Positions 8,377 through 16,651 of a DNA stretch of 39,968 nt are shown here, piece by piece. The notes beneath the pieces were generated by a model. The model had not been told where the DNA came from and did no database searches. It saw only the letters and a list, made by a program, of their open reading frames with translations. Source of the stretch: Reichenbachiella agariperforans (GTDB lineage Bacteria; Bacteroidota; Bacteroidia; Cytophagales; Cyclobacteriaceae); assembly GCF_900142205.1 (NCBI RefSeq), contig NZ_FRAA01000015.1:1-39968 (forward strand), in the 5' to 3' direction. Positions within the stretch are counted from its first letter, which is position 1, and each line of letters starts with the position of its first letter. The translations under genes were made by a program, and so were the position numbers.

Positions 8377-9849
8377 ATGTTGAACGAAGAAGATAAGATA
8401 TTTATAGCGGAGAGAGGGAGTGATTTGAGCAATGTCGAGCGTCAAATCGAAAATTTCAAGAAAGGGTTTCCCTATCTGGATGTCCAACGTGCAGCTGCTG
8501 TGGGGGATGGAATTATTCATCTTTCGGAGGCGCAGGTCGAGGCGTTGACTAAGGAATATCAGGAAGCAAAGGCTGATAAAAAGGTACTAAAGTTCGTGCC
8601 AGCATCAGGTGCAGCGACACGTATGTTCAAAGATCTTTTTGCCTTCGTGGCGGATCAAAACCTAGCAGAAAATAAAGCCGCTCAGGTTTTTATGGACGGG
8701 TTGGCCGATTTTGCATTTTATGATGAGCTCTCATCGTATTTTGAAGATATCAATGCTGCGCCAGCGCACGAAGTAGTGGACAAATTACTGTCTGATGAAG
8801 GAATGGAATATGGCTCTTTGCCCAAAGCACTTTTGCAATTTCATCCATACGAAAAAGGTGCTCGCACACCACTGGAAGAGCATTTCGTGGAAGGCGTGCA
8901 CTATGCACAGTCAGGAGATGGAGTGGTGCATTTGCATTTCACGGTATCGCCGCAGCATTTGCCCAAGTTTGAAGATTTGGTCGGAAAGGTAAAGCCCGGG
9001 TTTGAATCAGCGTTTGGGGTTACTTTCGACATTACGTTTTCACAGCAAAAGGCATCTACCGATACCATAGCTGTAGATCATGCCAATGCGCCATTCCGTG
9101 AGGATAACGGCACGATACTGTTTCGTCCTGCCGGGCATGGAGCCTTGCTAGAGAATCTTAATGATCTGGATGCAGATATTATTTTCATTAAAAACATAGA
9201 TAATGTAGTACCTGATCGTCTCAAGGCGGATACTTATGCATATAAGCAGGCCTTGGCAGGACTACTCGTAGGCTATCAAAACGAGGTTTTTGGTCTATTG
9301 AAAGATGGTATAAATGATCCTGTAGCAGTCGCCAAACAGTTGGATGAAAAATACTTCTTGAAAACAAGTGTTGGGTTTGCTGATCTGTCAAAGGATGAGC
9401 AAGTTGCTGAATTGAAGACCAGACTCAATCGGCCGATTCGGATCTGTGGAATGGTCAAGAATACGGGAGAACCAGGCGGAGGGCCATTCTGGGTCAAAGA
9501 GTCCGACGGTAGTGCATCGCTACAAATCGCGGAGACTGCACAGATTGATTTGGAAAATGCAGAAAAGTCTGCCATGCTTAAGAATTCTACACATTTCAAT
9601 CCTGTAGATCTTATCTGTGCGACCAAAGATTATCAAGGGAAGAAATTTGATTTGCTACAATACCGTGATGACGAAACGGGCTTTATTACGAGCAAGTCAA
9701 AGAACGGTAAAGATCTGAAAGCGATGGAGCTACCAGGTCTATGGAATGGAGCGATGGCGAAGTGGAATACGTTGTTTGTCGAGGTTCCGATCTCTACCTT
9801 TAACCCCGTCAAAACGGTCAATGATCTACTCAAAGAAACCCATCAATAA
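8377..9849 (+). CDS. DUF4301 family protein, nucleotidyltransferase-like
   Basis: The 490-residue protein matches the DUF4301 family of Bacteroidota, whose function is not established to my knowledge. FVPASGAATRMFK (~73-85) resembles the glycine-rich G-x-G-T-R-M-x-K loop of sugar-phosphate nucleotidyltransferases, with Ala replacing some Gly. Later parts include LFRPAGHGALLENL, DIIFIKNIDNV and CGMVKNTGEPGGGPFW, which look like substrate-binding loops of the same fold. It starts 24 bp after glycogen synthase in the same operon, which fits a role in making or controlling a nucleotide sugar for glycogen (inference). A terminator-like hairpin follows at 9901. No signal peptide or membrane segment is present. 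Confidence 0.85.
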   Translation: MLNEEDKIFIAERGSDLSNVERQIENFKKGFPYLDVQRAAAVGDGIIHLSEAQVEALTKEYQEAKADKKVLKFVPASGAATRMFKDLFAFVADQNLAENKAAQVFMDGLADFAFYDELSSYFEDINAAPAHEVVDKLLSDEGMEYGSLPKALLQFHPYEKGARTPLEEHFVEGVHYAQSGDGVVHLHFTVSPQHLPKFEDLVGKVKPGFESAFGVTFDITFSQQKASTDTIAVDHANAPFREDNGTILFRPAGHGALLENLNDLDADIIFIKNIDNVVPDRLKADTYAYKQALAGLLVGYQNEVFGLLKDGINDPVAVAKQLDEKYFLKTSVGFADLSKDEQVAELKTRLNRPIRICGMVKNTGEPGGGPFWVKESDGSASLQIAETAQIDLENAEKSAMLKNSTHFNPVDLICATKDYQGKKFDLLQYRDDETGFITSKSKNGKDLKAMELPGLWNGAMAKWNTLFVEVPISTFNPVKTVNDLLKETHQ

Positions 9850-9900
9850 GATTTAACAATTTTTAACCGCCAGATGGAAGGGATGGTTTTTGGCTGATTG

Positions 9901-9920
9901 AGCCCTGTGGAGGGCTTTTT
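9901..9920 (+). terminator. Terminator after glycogen synthase-DUF4301
   Basis: AGCCCT (9901-9906) pairs with AGGGCT (9911-9916) around GTGG, followed by a T run. It stands 51 bp after the DUF4301 stop and before the MoxR promoter. Confidence 0.65.
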
Positions 9921-9986
9921 GTCGTGTTTTGAGATGAAGTCTATTGTCGTGTAGGGTGAAAGTCCTTGGTCAAGGCGGGCAATGTA

Positions 9987-10017
9987 TTTCAAAAAATAGC
10001 CAAGTCTTTTACATTTG
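9987..10017 (+). promoter_or_regulatory. Promoter of the MoxR gene
   Basis: TTTC (9987-9990), 19 bases, then TACATTTG (10010-10017) fits TTTG-N19-TAnnTTTG except for one base in the -33 box. The -7 box ends 34 bases before the ATG. Confidence 0.6.
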
Positions 10018-10051
10018 TTGAGTTTTGAAGAAAATAGTGAATAGCTAAATA

Positions 10052-11041
10052 ATGGAAACAAGCGCAAGTACAGAAGAGAAGAAAGATCTACAGCAGAAAG
10101 TAAAACAAGTTTATGATGAGGTAGGTAAGGTCGTGGTAGGACAGCAGTACATGGTTAACCGCCTAATGATAGGACTGTTTACCCAAGGGCATATTTTGCT
10201 CGAAGGTGTGCCTGGTTTGGCCAAGACTCTTACAGTCAATACCCTCGCCAATGTCCTGCATTTGGACTTCAAAAGGATACAGTTTACGCCAGACTTGTTG
10301 CCAGCGGACTTGATCGGTACGATGATTTACAATCAGAAGGCGTCTAACTTCGAAGTGAAGAAAGGGCCGATTTTCTCAAATCTGATTTTGGCAGATGAGG
10401 TGAACCGGTCTCCTGCCAAAGTGCAATCTGCACTCCTAGAGGCGATGCAAGAGAAGCAAGTAACGATAGGTGAGACTACTTTTCAGTTAGATAGACCGTT
10501 TCTAGTGCTAGCAACTCAAAACCCGGTAGATCAGGAAGGGACGTATCCACTGCCAGAGGCACAGGTCGATAGATTCATGATGAAAGTCCATGTAGATTAT
10601 CCATCCAAAGAAGATGAGCTAGAAATCATGCGTCGTATGTCGAATATGAAGTTTGATAATAAAGTAAACACCGTCCTATCGAAAGAAGATATTTTTGAAA
10701 TCAGAAAGGCGATTAATGAAGTTAACCTTTCAGAGTCACTAGAGAAATATATCATCGAATTGATTTTTGCGACACGTGATCCTAAAGCGTATGGCATGGA
10801 GCAGGAGGCGAACTATATCCAGTTTGGTGCTTCACCACGTGCATCGATCAATTTGAATCTAGCTGCTAAAGCGGTAGCTTTTTTGGACGGGAGAGATTTT
10901 GTATTGCCAGAGGATATCAAAGAGGTAGCAGGTGATGTGCTTAATCACCGTATCATTCTTAACTACGAAGCAGAAGCGGATGGAGTCACGACTCAGGCGT
11001 TGATAAAAACACTACTGAATAAAATCAACGTTAATCGATAA
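10052..11041 (+). CDS. MoxR-type AAA+ ATPase
   Basis: A 329-residue MoxR ATPase. Walker A is GVPGLAKT (52-59), Walker B LILADEVNR (111-119), sensor 1 ATQNP (154-158), and the C-terminal lid follows. The spacing is that of the family. MoxR proteins act as chaperone-like ATPases, often together with DUF58 and von Willebrand A-domain proteins encoded immediately downstream. Here no such partner follows: a strong terminator closes the transcript at 11094-11120, and the gene has its own promoter. Its partner is therefore either elsewhere or absent. Cytoplasmic. Confidence 0.92.
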   Translation: METSASTEEKKDLQQKVKQVYDEVGKVVVGQQYMVNRLMIGLFTQGHILLEGVPGLAKTLTVNTLANVLHLDFKRIQFTPDLLPADLIGTMIYNQKASNFEVKKGPIFSNLILADEVNRSPAKVQSALLEAMQEKQVTIGETTFQLDRPFLVLATQNPVDQEGTYPLPEAQVDRFMMKVHVDYPSKEDELEIMRRMSNMKFDNKVNTVLSKEDIFEIRKAINEVNLSESLEKYIIELIFATRDPKAYGMEQEANYIQFGASPRASINLNLAAKAVAFLDGRDFVLPEDIKEVAGDVLNHRIILNYEAEADGVTTQALIKTLLNKINVNR

Positions 11042-11093
11042 AAATAAAGCAATATGGAGAGTTGATAATACTCTCGAATGATATGAAATAACG

Positions 11094-11120
11094 AAGCGCC
11101 TCCTTGGAGGCGCTTTTTTT
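11094..11120 (+). terminator. Terminator of the MoxR gene
   Basis: A 10-bp perfect stem, AAGCGCCTCC (11094-11103) and GGAGGCGCTT (11106-11115), runs into a T tract, 53 bp after the MoxR stop. The loop as drawn is only 2 bases, so the last base pair or two probably stay open. Confidence 0.9.
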
Positions 11121-11181
11121 ATGATCGCTTCACAAATTCTTAACACACGTAAAGAAGCCGTCACAATGCATCAACCTTCTT

Positions 11182-11196
11182 TAACATAAACATAAC
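11182..11196 (+). promoter_or_regulatory. Direct TAAC repeats, 11 bp apart, before the lipoprotein gene
   Basis: TAAC at 11182-11185 and again at 11193-11196, with an AT-rich spacer, gives an 11-bp period like that of PhoB/OmpR-family boxes. It lies about 90 bp upstream of the lipoprotein start. The next gene, its receptor partner, has the same motif on the other strand at 12689-12705. Confidence 0.35.
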
Positions 11197-11285
11197 CAGT
11201 TCGTGCATCATGGTCTGGTCGTCCTGATTCAGTTTTGCGAAACAAAATTGAAACTATACAATTGGAATATTTAAAAATTAAAACA

Positions 11286-12569
11286 ATGAAAAAGTTATTA
11301 TCTCTTTTAATGATGGGTGGTGTCATGGGTTCTATGATCTCATGTTCTGAAGACGATTCTCCGAGCTTGACTCCTGAAGAGAAACAAACAGAAGTGATTG
11401 CTGCTTCACAAGCTGCTGTTGATGCTCAAGCTACTTCTGATGCAACTGCAACAGGTGCTAGCGATTTGACAGTATTTGACGGATGGACATTGGCATATAA
11501 TGCAGGGCAAATGGGGTCAGCTCGAAAAGCAGCTGATGCGATCAAAGTAGTTGAAGTTACTACAGTTGATGTGACTGCAAACATAAGCGAAGATGTAACG
11601 TGGAGTGCAGATGTTATTTATGTGTTGAAAGCGAGAGTAACTGTCCTTGATGGTGCTACATTGACTATCGAACCAGGTACTGTTATAAAAGGAGATGCGT
11701 CTTTAACAGGGGCGAATGCTGCTGTATTAATGATCGCTAAAGGTGGTAAAATCATGGCAGAAGGAACTGCTGAAAACCCAATTATCATGACTTCTTCTGA
11801 TGATGATATCACTCCAGGTCAAATGACTGGAACTACCCTTGATCAAGATGACAAAGGGAAATGGGGTGGACTCGTGATCCTAGGTAAAGCACCTGTAAGT
11901 GCTAAAACGGATAATCCACAAATCGAAGGTGTAGATGCAGAAGATACCAACGGTCAGTATGGTGGAGACAACGCTGCTGATAACTCAGGCGTAGTGAAGT
12001 ATGTGTCTATCAGACATGGTGGTGCTCAAATTGCTGAAGGTAGTGAAATCAACGGGTTGACACTCGGTGGTGTAGGAAACGGTACTACTATTGAAAACAT
12101 AGAAATCTATGGTAACTCTGATGATGGAGTTGAATTTTTCGGTGGGACTGTTGATGCGACTAATGTTCTAGTATACGCTGTAGGTGATGATGGATTGGAT
12201 GTGGATCAGTCTTACGCTGGTACTGTTGACAACTTCGTAGTGTATGTAGATGGAAATTCTGATGAAGGATTGGAAATCGACGGTAGAGAGGGAGCAATGG
12301 ATGATACATTTGTATTGAAAAACGGTTCAATCTTGTCTATTGGAGGCGCATCTACGACTGCTGATTTCAAATCGAAAGCAAAAGGATCTGTCACTAATGT
12401 AGTATTCGAAGACGGTAAAGTAAAACTTTCTGCTTCTTTCGATGTAGATACTGAGGATTACGAAGAAGAAGAAGATGCTGCTTACAATGTAGCGATGGGA
12501 GACTTGACATTCTCTAAAGTAAACACTTCCTCTTTTGAAGTTTACACTTCAAGCTTTGATGAAGAGTAA
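11286..12569 (+). CDS. Surface lipoprotein with beta-helix-like repeats
   Basis: The frame opens earlier, at a TTG (11235), but the lipoprotein signal peptide begins at the ATG at 11286, which I take as the start (427 residues). A lipobox MISC with Cys20 is followed by SEDD, which resembles the acidic lipoprotein export signal that sends Bacteroidota lipoproteins to the outer face of the outer membrane. The middle holds beta-helix-like turns: LTIEPGTVIKGD, KWGGLVILGKAP, IENIEIYGNSDDGVEFFGG and GDDGLDVDQSYAG. There is no T9SS-type C-terminal domain. The TonB-dependent receptor follows 243 bp downstream, so a SusD-like partnership in substrate capture is likely, though this is no SusD homologue. 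Related proteins are often annotated with uninformative names; the substrate is unknown. Confidence 0.8.
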   Translation: MKKLLSLLMMGGVMGSMISCSEDDSPSLTPEEKQTEVIAASQAAVDAQATSDATATGASDLTVFDGWTLAYNAGQMGSARKAADAIKVVEVTTVDVTANISEDVTWSADVIYVLKARVTVLDGATLTIEPGTVIKGDASLTGANAAVLMIAKGGKIMAEGTAENPIIMTSSDDDITPGQMTGTTLDQDDKGKWGGLVILGKAPVSAKTDNPQIEGVDAEDTNGQYGGDNAADNSGVVKYVSIRHGGAQIAEGSEINGLTLGGVGNGTTIENIEIYGNSDDGVEFFGGTVDATNVLVYAVGDDGLDVDQSYAGTVDNFVVYVDGNSDEGLEIDGREGAMDDTFVLKNGSILSIGGASTTADFKSKAKGSVTNVVFEDGKVKLSASFDVDTEDYEEEEDAAYNVAMGDLTFSKVNTSSFEVYTSSFDEE

Positions 12570-12597
12570 GAATATTTAAAATCATTTTCTGAATTAG

Positions 12598-12629
12598 AAA
12601 GGCGCTTATACTTTGGTATGGCGCCTTTT
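12598..12629 (+). terminator. Terminator after the lipoprotein gene
   Basis: AAAGGCGC (12598-12605) pairs with GCGCCTTT (12621-12628), with a further ATAC/GTAT inner stem and a TTTG loop, followed by T. It may attenuate rather than block transcription into the receptor gene. Confidence 0.75.
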
Positions 12630-12688
12630 GTCGTTTGGATGCTCTGACCTCTTCCGTACGTTACCTGTGTTATCGTATTTTATTTAAT

Positions 12689-12705
12689 ATGTTATGTTAA
12701 TGTTA
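12689..12705 (-). promoter_or_regulatory. TAACAT repeats before the TonB receptor gene
   Basis: On the minus strand TAACAT occurs at the complements of 12700-12705 and 12689-12694, exactly 11 bp apart, with a third copy between them at 12694-12699. The 11-bp period matches the TAAC pair before the lipoprotein gene and the usual spacing of PhoB/OmpR-type sites. Confidence 0.4.
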
Positions 12706-12780
12706 TCTAGAGTCGCTTTTGCTTTTCATATCATAAATAATTGATAAACTGTAAAGCTGATTCTCAGAGACGTCTCCCTC

Positions 12781-12788
12781 TAAATTTG
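12781..12788 (+). promoter_or_regulatory. -7 element of the TonB receptor gene
   Basis: TAAATTTG matches TAnnTTTG exactly and ends 24 bases before the ATG. No -33 TTTG is found at the usual distance, consistent with an activator-dependent promoter. Confidence 0.5.
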
Positions 12789-12812
12789 CGGCAGATTTAG
12801 AAAATTCAGAAA

Positions 12813-15620
12813 ATGAAAAAGATTTTATTAGCAACGCTTTTGGTATGCCTAGTTAGTATAGCCTCAGCGCAGAATGGTTTCCTTAGAGGTAAGATTATTG
12901 ATGGAGAGACGGGAGAAGGGCTATTTGGAGCGACCGTTACGAAACAAGGAACTACACAGGGTTCTGTCGCTGATTTTGATGGTAACTTCTCTTTGAGTCT
13001 ACCAGCGGGTACGCACACAGTAGTGGTGCAGTTTATTTCCTACCAATCAAAAACCATAGAAGGAGTAGAGGTCGTAGACGGAGAGGTGACAAATCTCGAT
13101 GTGACTATCTCAGAAGATGTACAGCAGCTAGAATCTGTAGTCGTGACCGCAGAGCAGATTAGAGACAATGATGTAGCATTGCTTTCTGTTCAAAAAAAAT
13201 CAGTAAACACAGTGGATGGTATTTCTTCTGCGGCTTTTAAGAAAGTAGGAGATAGTAATCTGTCATCTGCTATGAAAAGGGTGACTGGAGTGACTGTGCA
13301 GGGAGGAAAATACGTCTACGTAAGAGGTTTGGGAGATAGATATACCAAGACCTCTCTCAACGGTATGATGATCCCAGGGCTTGACCCAGATCGGAATGAT
13401 GTCCAGATCGATATTTTTCCTACAGGCGTTCTTGAGAACGTTATGGTTTATAAGACCTTCACGCCTAACCTCAATGGTGATTTTGCAGGCGGGTTGGTAG
13501 ATATACAAACCAAGGCATTTCCAGATGAGGAGTCAACATCCATTTCTGTCTCAATGGGTTACAATCCTGATATGCACTTCAAATCAAACAGCGTGAGTTA
13601 TAATGGGTCATCTACTGATTTTTTAGGATGGGATAATGGACAAAGAGAGTTGCCTATCGCTAAAGGTACAGAGATACCTACATTGCCAAATGACTTTGTA
13701 GCAGAGACTACTCGAAAGTTTGATCCGACACTGGGAGTAAGTAGATCAACTAGTTTTATGAATACTGGATTATCATTTTCTCACAGAAATCAGATTCAAA
13801 GAGAAAAACTGACATGGGGATATAACGCAGTATTGAGTTATAAAAACACGAATATTTACTATGAAGGTTTTACTAGAAAAAGGTATGAAAAGGATCGCAC
13901 CTCTAGTGAAGTGTCTTTGGAAAGAGACTTTAGTGCAGTGGGAGACTTGAGTGCTAACAATGTGCTATGGAGCGGTTTGCTATCTTTGGCTGCTAAAACT
14001 GATAATCATACGATTGGGACTAATCTACTGCACACGCAAAATGGTGTTTCGACAGCACTGGAGAGAGAGATGAGGTTTACAGCACTAAACAATCCTACCA
14101 ATATCAACAATGATATTTTGGCTTACACCCAGCGTTCAATGACTAACAATATCACCTATGGTAAGCATCAGTTTAATAAGTTGAGAGTCGATTGGTCTAA
14201 TTCACTTTTGTATTCTAAAATAACAGATCCAGACTATAGAGACACGAGAATCAATGAGGATGATGGTTCTTATGGTTTTAGTAATGGGGGTGCAATGAAT
14301 CGATTTTGGAGAGGTTTGACCGAAGTTAGTGAAAGTTTTAAATTAGACTTTACTTATGAACTCAACGAAAGTAATAAAATAAAATTTGGAGGACTAGGGA
14401 CGGTTAGAAGTCGTGAATTTAAGGTGTATAGCTATGATTATGATCCTTTGGAGGCGTTCCAAGTAGAGTACAATGACCCTAACTGGTTGTTGCATGAAGA
14501 GAATCTATATTCATCTAGCAACCCTGATGGATTGTATATTCAGGATAATAGTAATGAATATAATAACTATGAAGGGAAGCAAACAATCCTTGCAGGGTAT
14601 TTGATGAACGAGATGCAAATTACTACTAAGCTAAAGTCGATTTATGGCGTAAGAGTCGAAAACGCAAGGATGTATTACACAGGTGTGAGATTGCTAGAGG
14701 ATAATTCGCAGAAACTCGAAGAGAATACTGAGACGCTGAACGAAACGAATTTGCTACCTTCAGTGAATTTTGTATATGCTTTACAAGATGATATGAACTT
14801 GAGAGCTTCTTTTAACAAAACATTGGCTAGACCTTCTTTTAAAGAAAAGTCATCTGCATTTATTGAAGATCCAATTACTAGAACACAGTTTTCAGGGAAT
14901 CTGGATGTGAAACAAGCGCAGATATATAATTATGATCTTCGCTGGGAGTACTTCTTTTCTGCCAATGAGATGGTGTCTGTATCTGCCTTCTATAAGGATT
15001 TTACGGATCACATTGCTTTGGTTTTCTTCCCTAATAACCCAGGTCAGTTGAAACCGAGAAATGTGGGTGAAGCGGCAGTATATGGTACTGAACTTGAGTT
15101 GAGAAAGAATTTGATGTTTATCAGCCCAGTGTTAGAAAACCTATCGGTAGGGTCGAATCTCTCACTGATTGTGTCAAAGGTCAATAGACAAACAGTAGTT
15201 GTCAATGAAAATGGTGATTCAGAATATGATACTGAGGTTTCATATCAAGGGTCAGAAGATGGCGTGGAAAAGTATAGAGATATGACAGGTCAATCTCCAT
15301 ATGTCGTTAATGCCTATATGAGTTATGAAAACAATAGACTCGGCTTATCAGCTAACGTGTCTTACAACGTTCAAGGGGAAACGCTTACCTTTATTGGAAT
15401 ATCTAATGTGCCTAATGTTTATACTAAACCATTCAATAGTTTAAACCTTAAAGTATCAAAGGATTTAGGTAAAGATAGAAAATCAACTATTAGCTTAACG
15501 GCTAAGAATCTTTTGAAAGCTGAGAATAAGATGGTGTACCAGTTTGGTAATGAGGAGGAATTGTTTTCTCTCTACAAGCCAGGAAGATTGTTTAATCTAA
15601 AGTATACCTACAACTTCTAA
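12813..15620 (+). CDS. TonB-dependent outer-membrane receptor
   Basis: The 935-residue receptor has a signal peptide (cleavage after Ala19), then a CarboxypepD_reg-like domain (~23-105: LRGKIIDGETGEGLFGATV, FDGNFSLSLPAG, VQFISYQSK). A plug domain follows (LESVVVTAEQ, KRVTGVTVQGGKYVYVRGLGDRY split over ~150-185), then a long beta-barrel ending in LKYTYNF with the C-terminal Phe needed for BAM insertion. The shape is full length. It should import an unknown ligand across the outer membrane with TonB energy, fed by the lipoprotein encoded upstream. It has its own -7 box and the TAACAT repeats. A terminator follows at 15655. The substrate cannot be read from sequence; phosphate-related uptake is a guess from the upstream motif only. 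Confidence 0.93.
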   Translation: MKKILLATLLVCLVSIASAQNGFLRGKIIDGETGEGLFGATVTKQGTTQGSVADFDGNFSLSLPAGTHTVVVQFISYQSKTIEGVEVVDGEVTNLDVTISEDVQQLESVVVTAEQIRDNDVALLSVQKKSVNTVDGISSAAFKKVGDSNLSSAMKRVTGVTVQGGKYVYVRGLGDRYTKTSLNGMMIPGLDPDRNDVQIDIFPTGVLENVMVYKTFTPNLNGDFAGGLVDIQTKAFPDEESTSISVSMGYNPDMHFKSNSVSYNGSSTDFLGWDNGQRELPIAKGTEIPTLPNDFVAETTRKFDPTLGVSRSTSFMNTGLSFSHRNQIQREKLTWGYNAVLSYKNTNIYYEGFTRKRYEKDRTSSEVSLERDFSAVGDLSANNVLWSGLLSLAAKTDNHTIGTNLLHTQNGVSTALEREMRFTALNNPTNINNDILAYTQRSMTNNITYGKHQFNKLRVDWSNSLLYSKITDPDYRDTRINEDDGSYGFSNGGAMNRFWRGLTEVSESFKLDFTYELNESNKIKFGGLGTVRSREFKVYSYDYDPLEAFQVEYNDPNWLLHEENLYSSSNPDGLYIQDNSNEYNNYEGKQTILAGYLMNEMQITTKLKSIYGVRVENARMYYTGVRLLEDNSQKLEENTETLNETNLLPSVNFVYALQDDMNLRASFNKTLARPSFKEKSSAFIEDPITRTQFSGNLDVKQAQIYNYDLRWEYFFSANEMVSVSAFYKDFTDHIALVFFPNNPGQLKPRNVGEAAVYGTELELRKNLMFISPVLENLSVGSNLSLIVSKVNRQTVVVNENGDSEYDTEVSYQGSEDGVEKYRDMTGQSPYVVNAYMSYENNRLGLSANVSYNVQGETLTFIGISNVPNVYTKPFNSLNLKVSKDLGKDRKSTISLTAKNLLKAENKMVYQFGNEEELFSLYKPGRLFNLKYTYNF

Positions 15621-15654
15621 ATAAAACACCAAAAACCAATCTACCCTAAGATAG

Positions 15655-15685
15655 GCCGATTCATCTCTGATGGATCGGCTTTTAT
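15655..15685 (+). terminator. Terminator of the TonB receptor gene
   Basis: GCCGAT...ATCGGC with an inner CATC/GATG stem (15655-15679) is followed by TTTTATTTT. It overlaps the last codons of the convergent gene; the minus-strand side lacks a T run, so it mainly serves the receptor transcript. Confidence 0.8.
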
Positions 15686-16278
15686 TTTATCTGCTTGAGA
15701 GAGGTTTTGAGTGCATCGAGTTGGCGCTGACCTGCTTCTAGCTGTGCGGCTAGCTTATCCGCATGAGGAGAGTTTCTACGCCTGAGGCGGTGGAGGTCTT
15801 TGCTAGTTTTGCGATTGGCTCGTTCCTGTTTGTCGATTTGATTCTGTAGGATAGTTGTGTAGTATTCTATTTTGAAATCAATCAAGAGGAACTTCAAATC
15901 CTTCTTTAAGGCAGTACTTTGTTGGGGATTCAAACTCTCGTCTGCTGGTGCGACCATGAGTAGTGGTCCGCGGTAGTCTCCCTTTTCCAGTTTGGAGACG
16001 AAGGTTACAGGTGTGTTTGCATCTCCTTTGGCAGGTAGTGTGAGGGTGTAGTGTGTCTTGTGGTTGTATATGTAGGTTTTTGCTTTAATATAGCGCCACC
16101 ACACTTTTTTGACTTGCTTGTAGGGGAGGGTAAATCGAGTACTGTATCCTTGATAGTTTTGACCTCCTACTGTGAAGTGGCTCTCCGTGACATTGAGGGA
16201 GTAGTTTTGAGCATTCAGACTCGTCGAATGGGAAGCTATCAGTAAAAGAGTTAGCGATAATAAATATGTAGCTTTCAT
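15682..16278 (-). CDS. Secreted protein of unknown function
   Basis: I do not recognise this protein. From the ATG at 16278 it has 198 residues, beginning with a clear signal peptide (hydrophobic LLSLTLLLIAS, cleavage near NAQ). A longer frame to 16320 would put 14 residues before the signal and is less likely. The mature part starts with a beta-rich domain of ~110 residues containing QVKKVWWRYIKAKTY and YTLTLPAKGD. It ends in a basic, predicted coiled-coil tail from about residue 130 (LQNQIDKQERANRK, KLAAQLEAGQRQLDAL). It should be periplasmic or outer-membrane associated. It stands alone, convergent with the TonB receptor gene. Confidence 0.7.
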   Translation of the reverse strand: MKATYLLSLTLLLIASHSTSLNAQNYSLNVTESHFTVGGQNYQGYSTRFTLPYKQVKKVWWRYIKAKTYIYNHKTHYTLTLPAKGDANTPVTFVSKLEKGDYRGPLLMVAPADESLNPQQSTALKKDLKFLLIDFKIEYYTTILQNQIDKQERANRKTSKDLHRLRRRNSPHADKLAAQLEAGQRQLDALKTSLKQIK

Positions 16279-16651
16279 TCGTGAGATCATTACAGAAATC
16301 GTGCCTAGGTGTGGATTCAAATATAGAGTGCAATTGTATAATTCAAGTTCTATTGATCCATTTTATACGTGGTTGACTAATAAACTACTGCTGAGAGTGC
16401 ATAAATATTGTCTTATTTCACTATTAGCCAATATCCTATTTTAGGATGTACAGATAGCTTTTGGTATAGGTGAAGCAAGGGATTAGAGTTAGATTAGAAT
16501 GCAAAGATATAATTTGATTAAAGTCCTGATAATTCCAATATTGAACTATTTTTGCCACTTGTCAAACCTGCATTGCTTAGTGTATTTCTGCTTGGCTTTG
16601 AGTGGTTTATGGAAAATTATTTGATTTAAATATTTAGATACGTCTGAATAC
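16279..16651. other. Divergent intergenic region
   Basis: About 370 AT-rich bases separate the minus-strand secreted protein from the channel gene. One short perfect palindrome, ATCCTA-TTT-TAGGAT, lies at 16433-16447. I find no full promoter consensus and no convincing gene; a 41-codon frame from 16499 lacks support. Confidence 0.5.

Noticed and set aside
11235-11285. Longer lipoprotein frame with 17 extra N-terminal residues
   Set aside because: It starts with TTG and would bury the lipoprotein signal peptide, which begins at the ATG at 11286.
16499-16624. 41-codon plus-strand frame before the channel gene
   Set aside because: It has no promoter, no conserved features and unusual Cys/Leu content for a real peptide.
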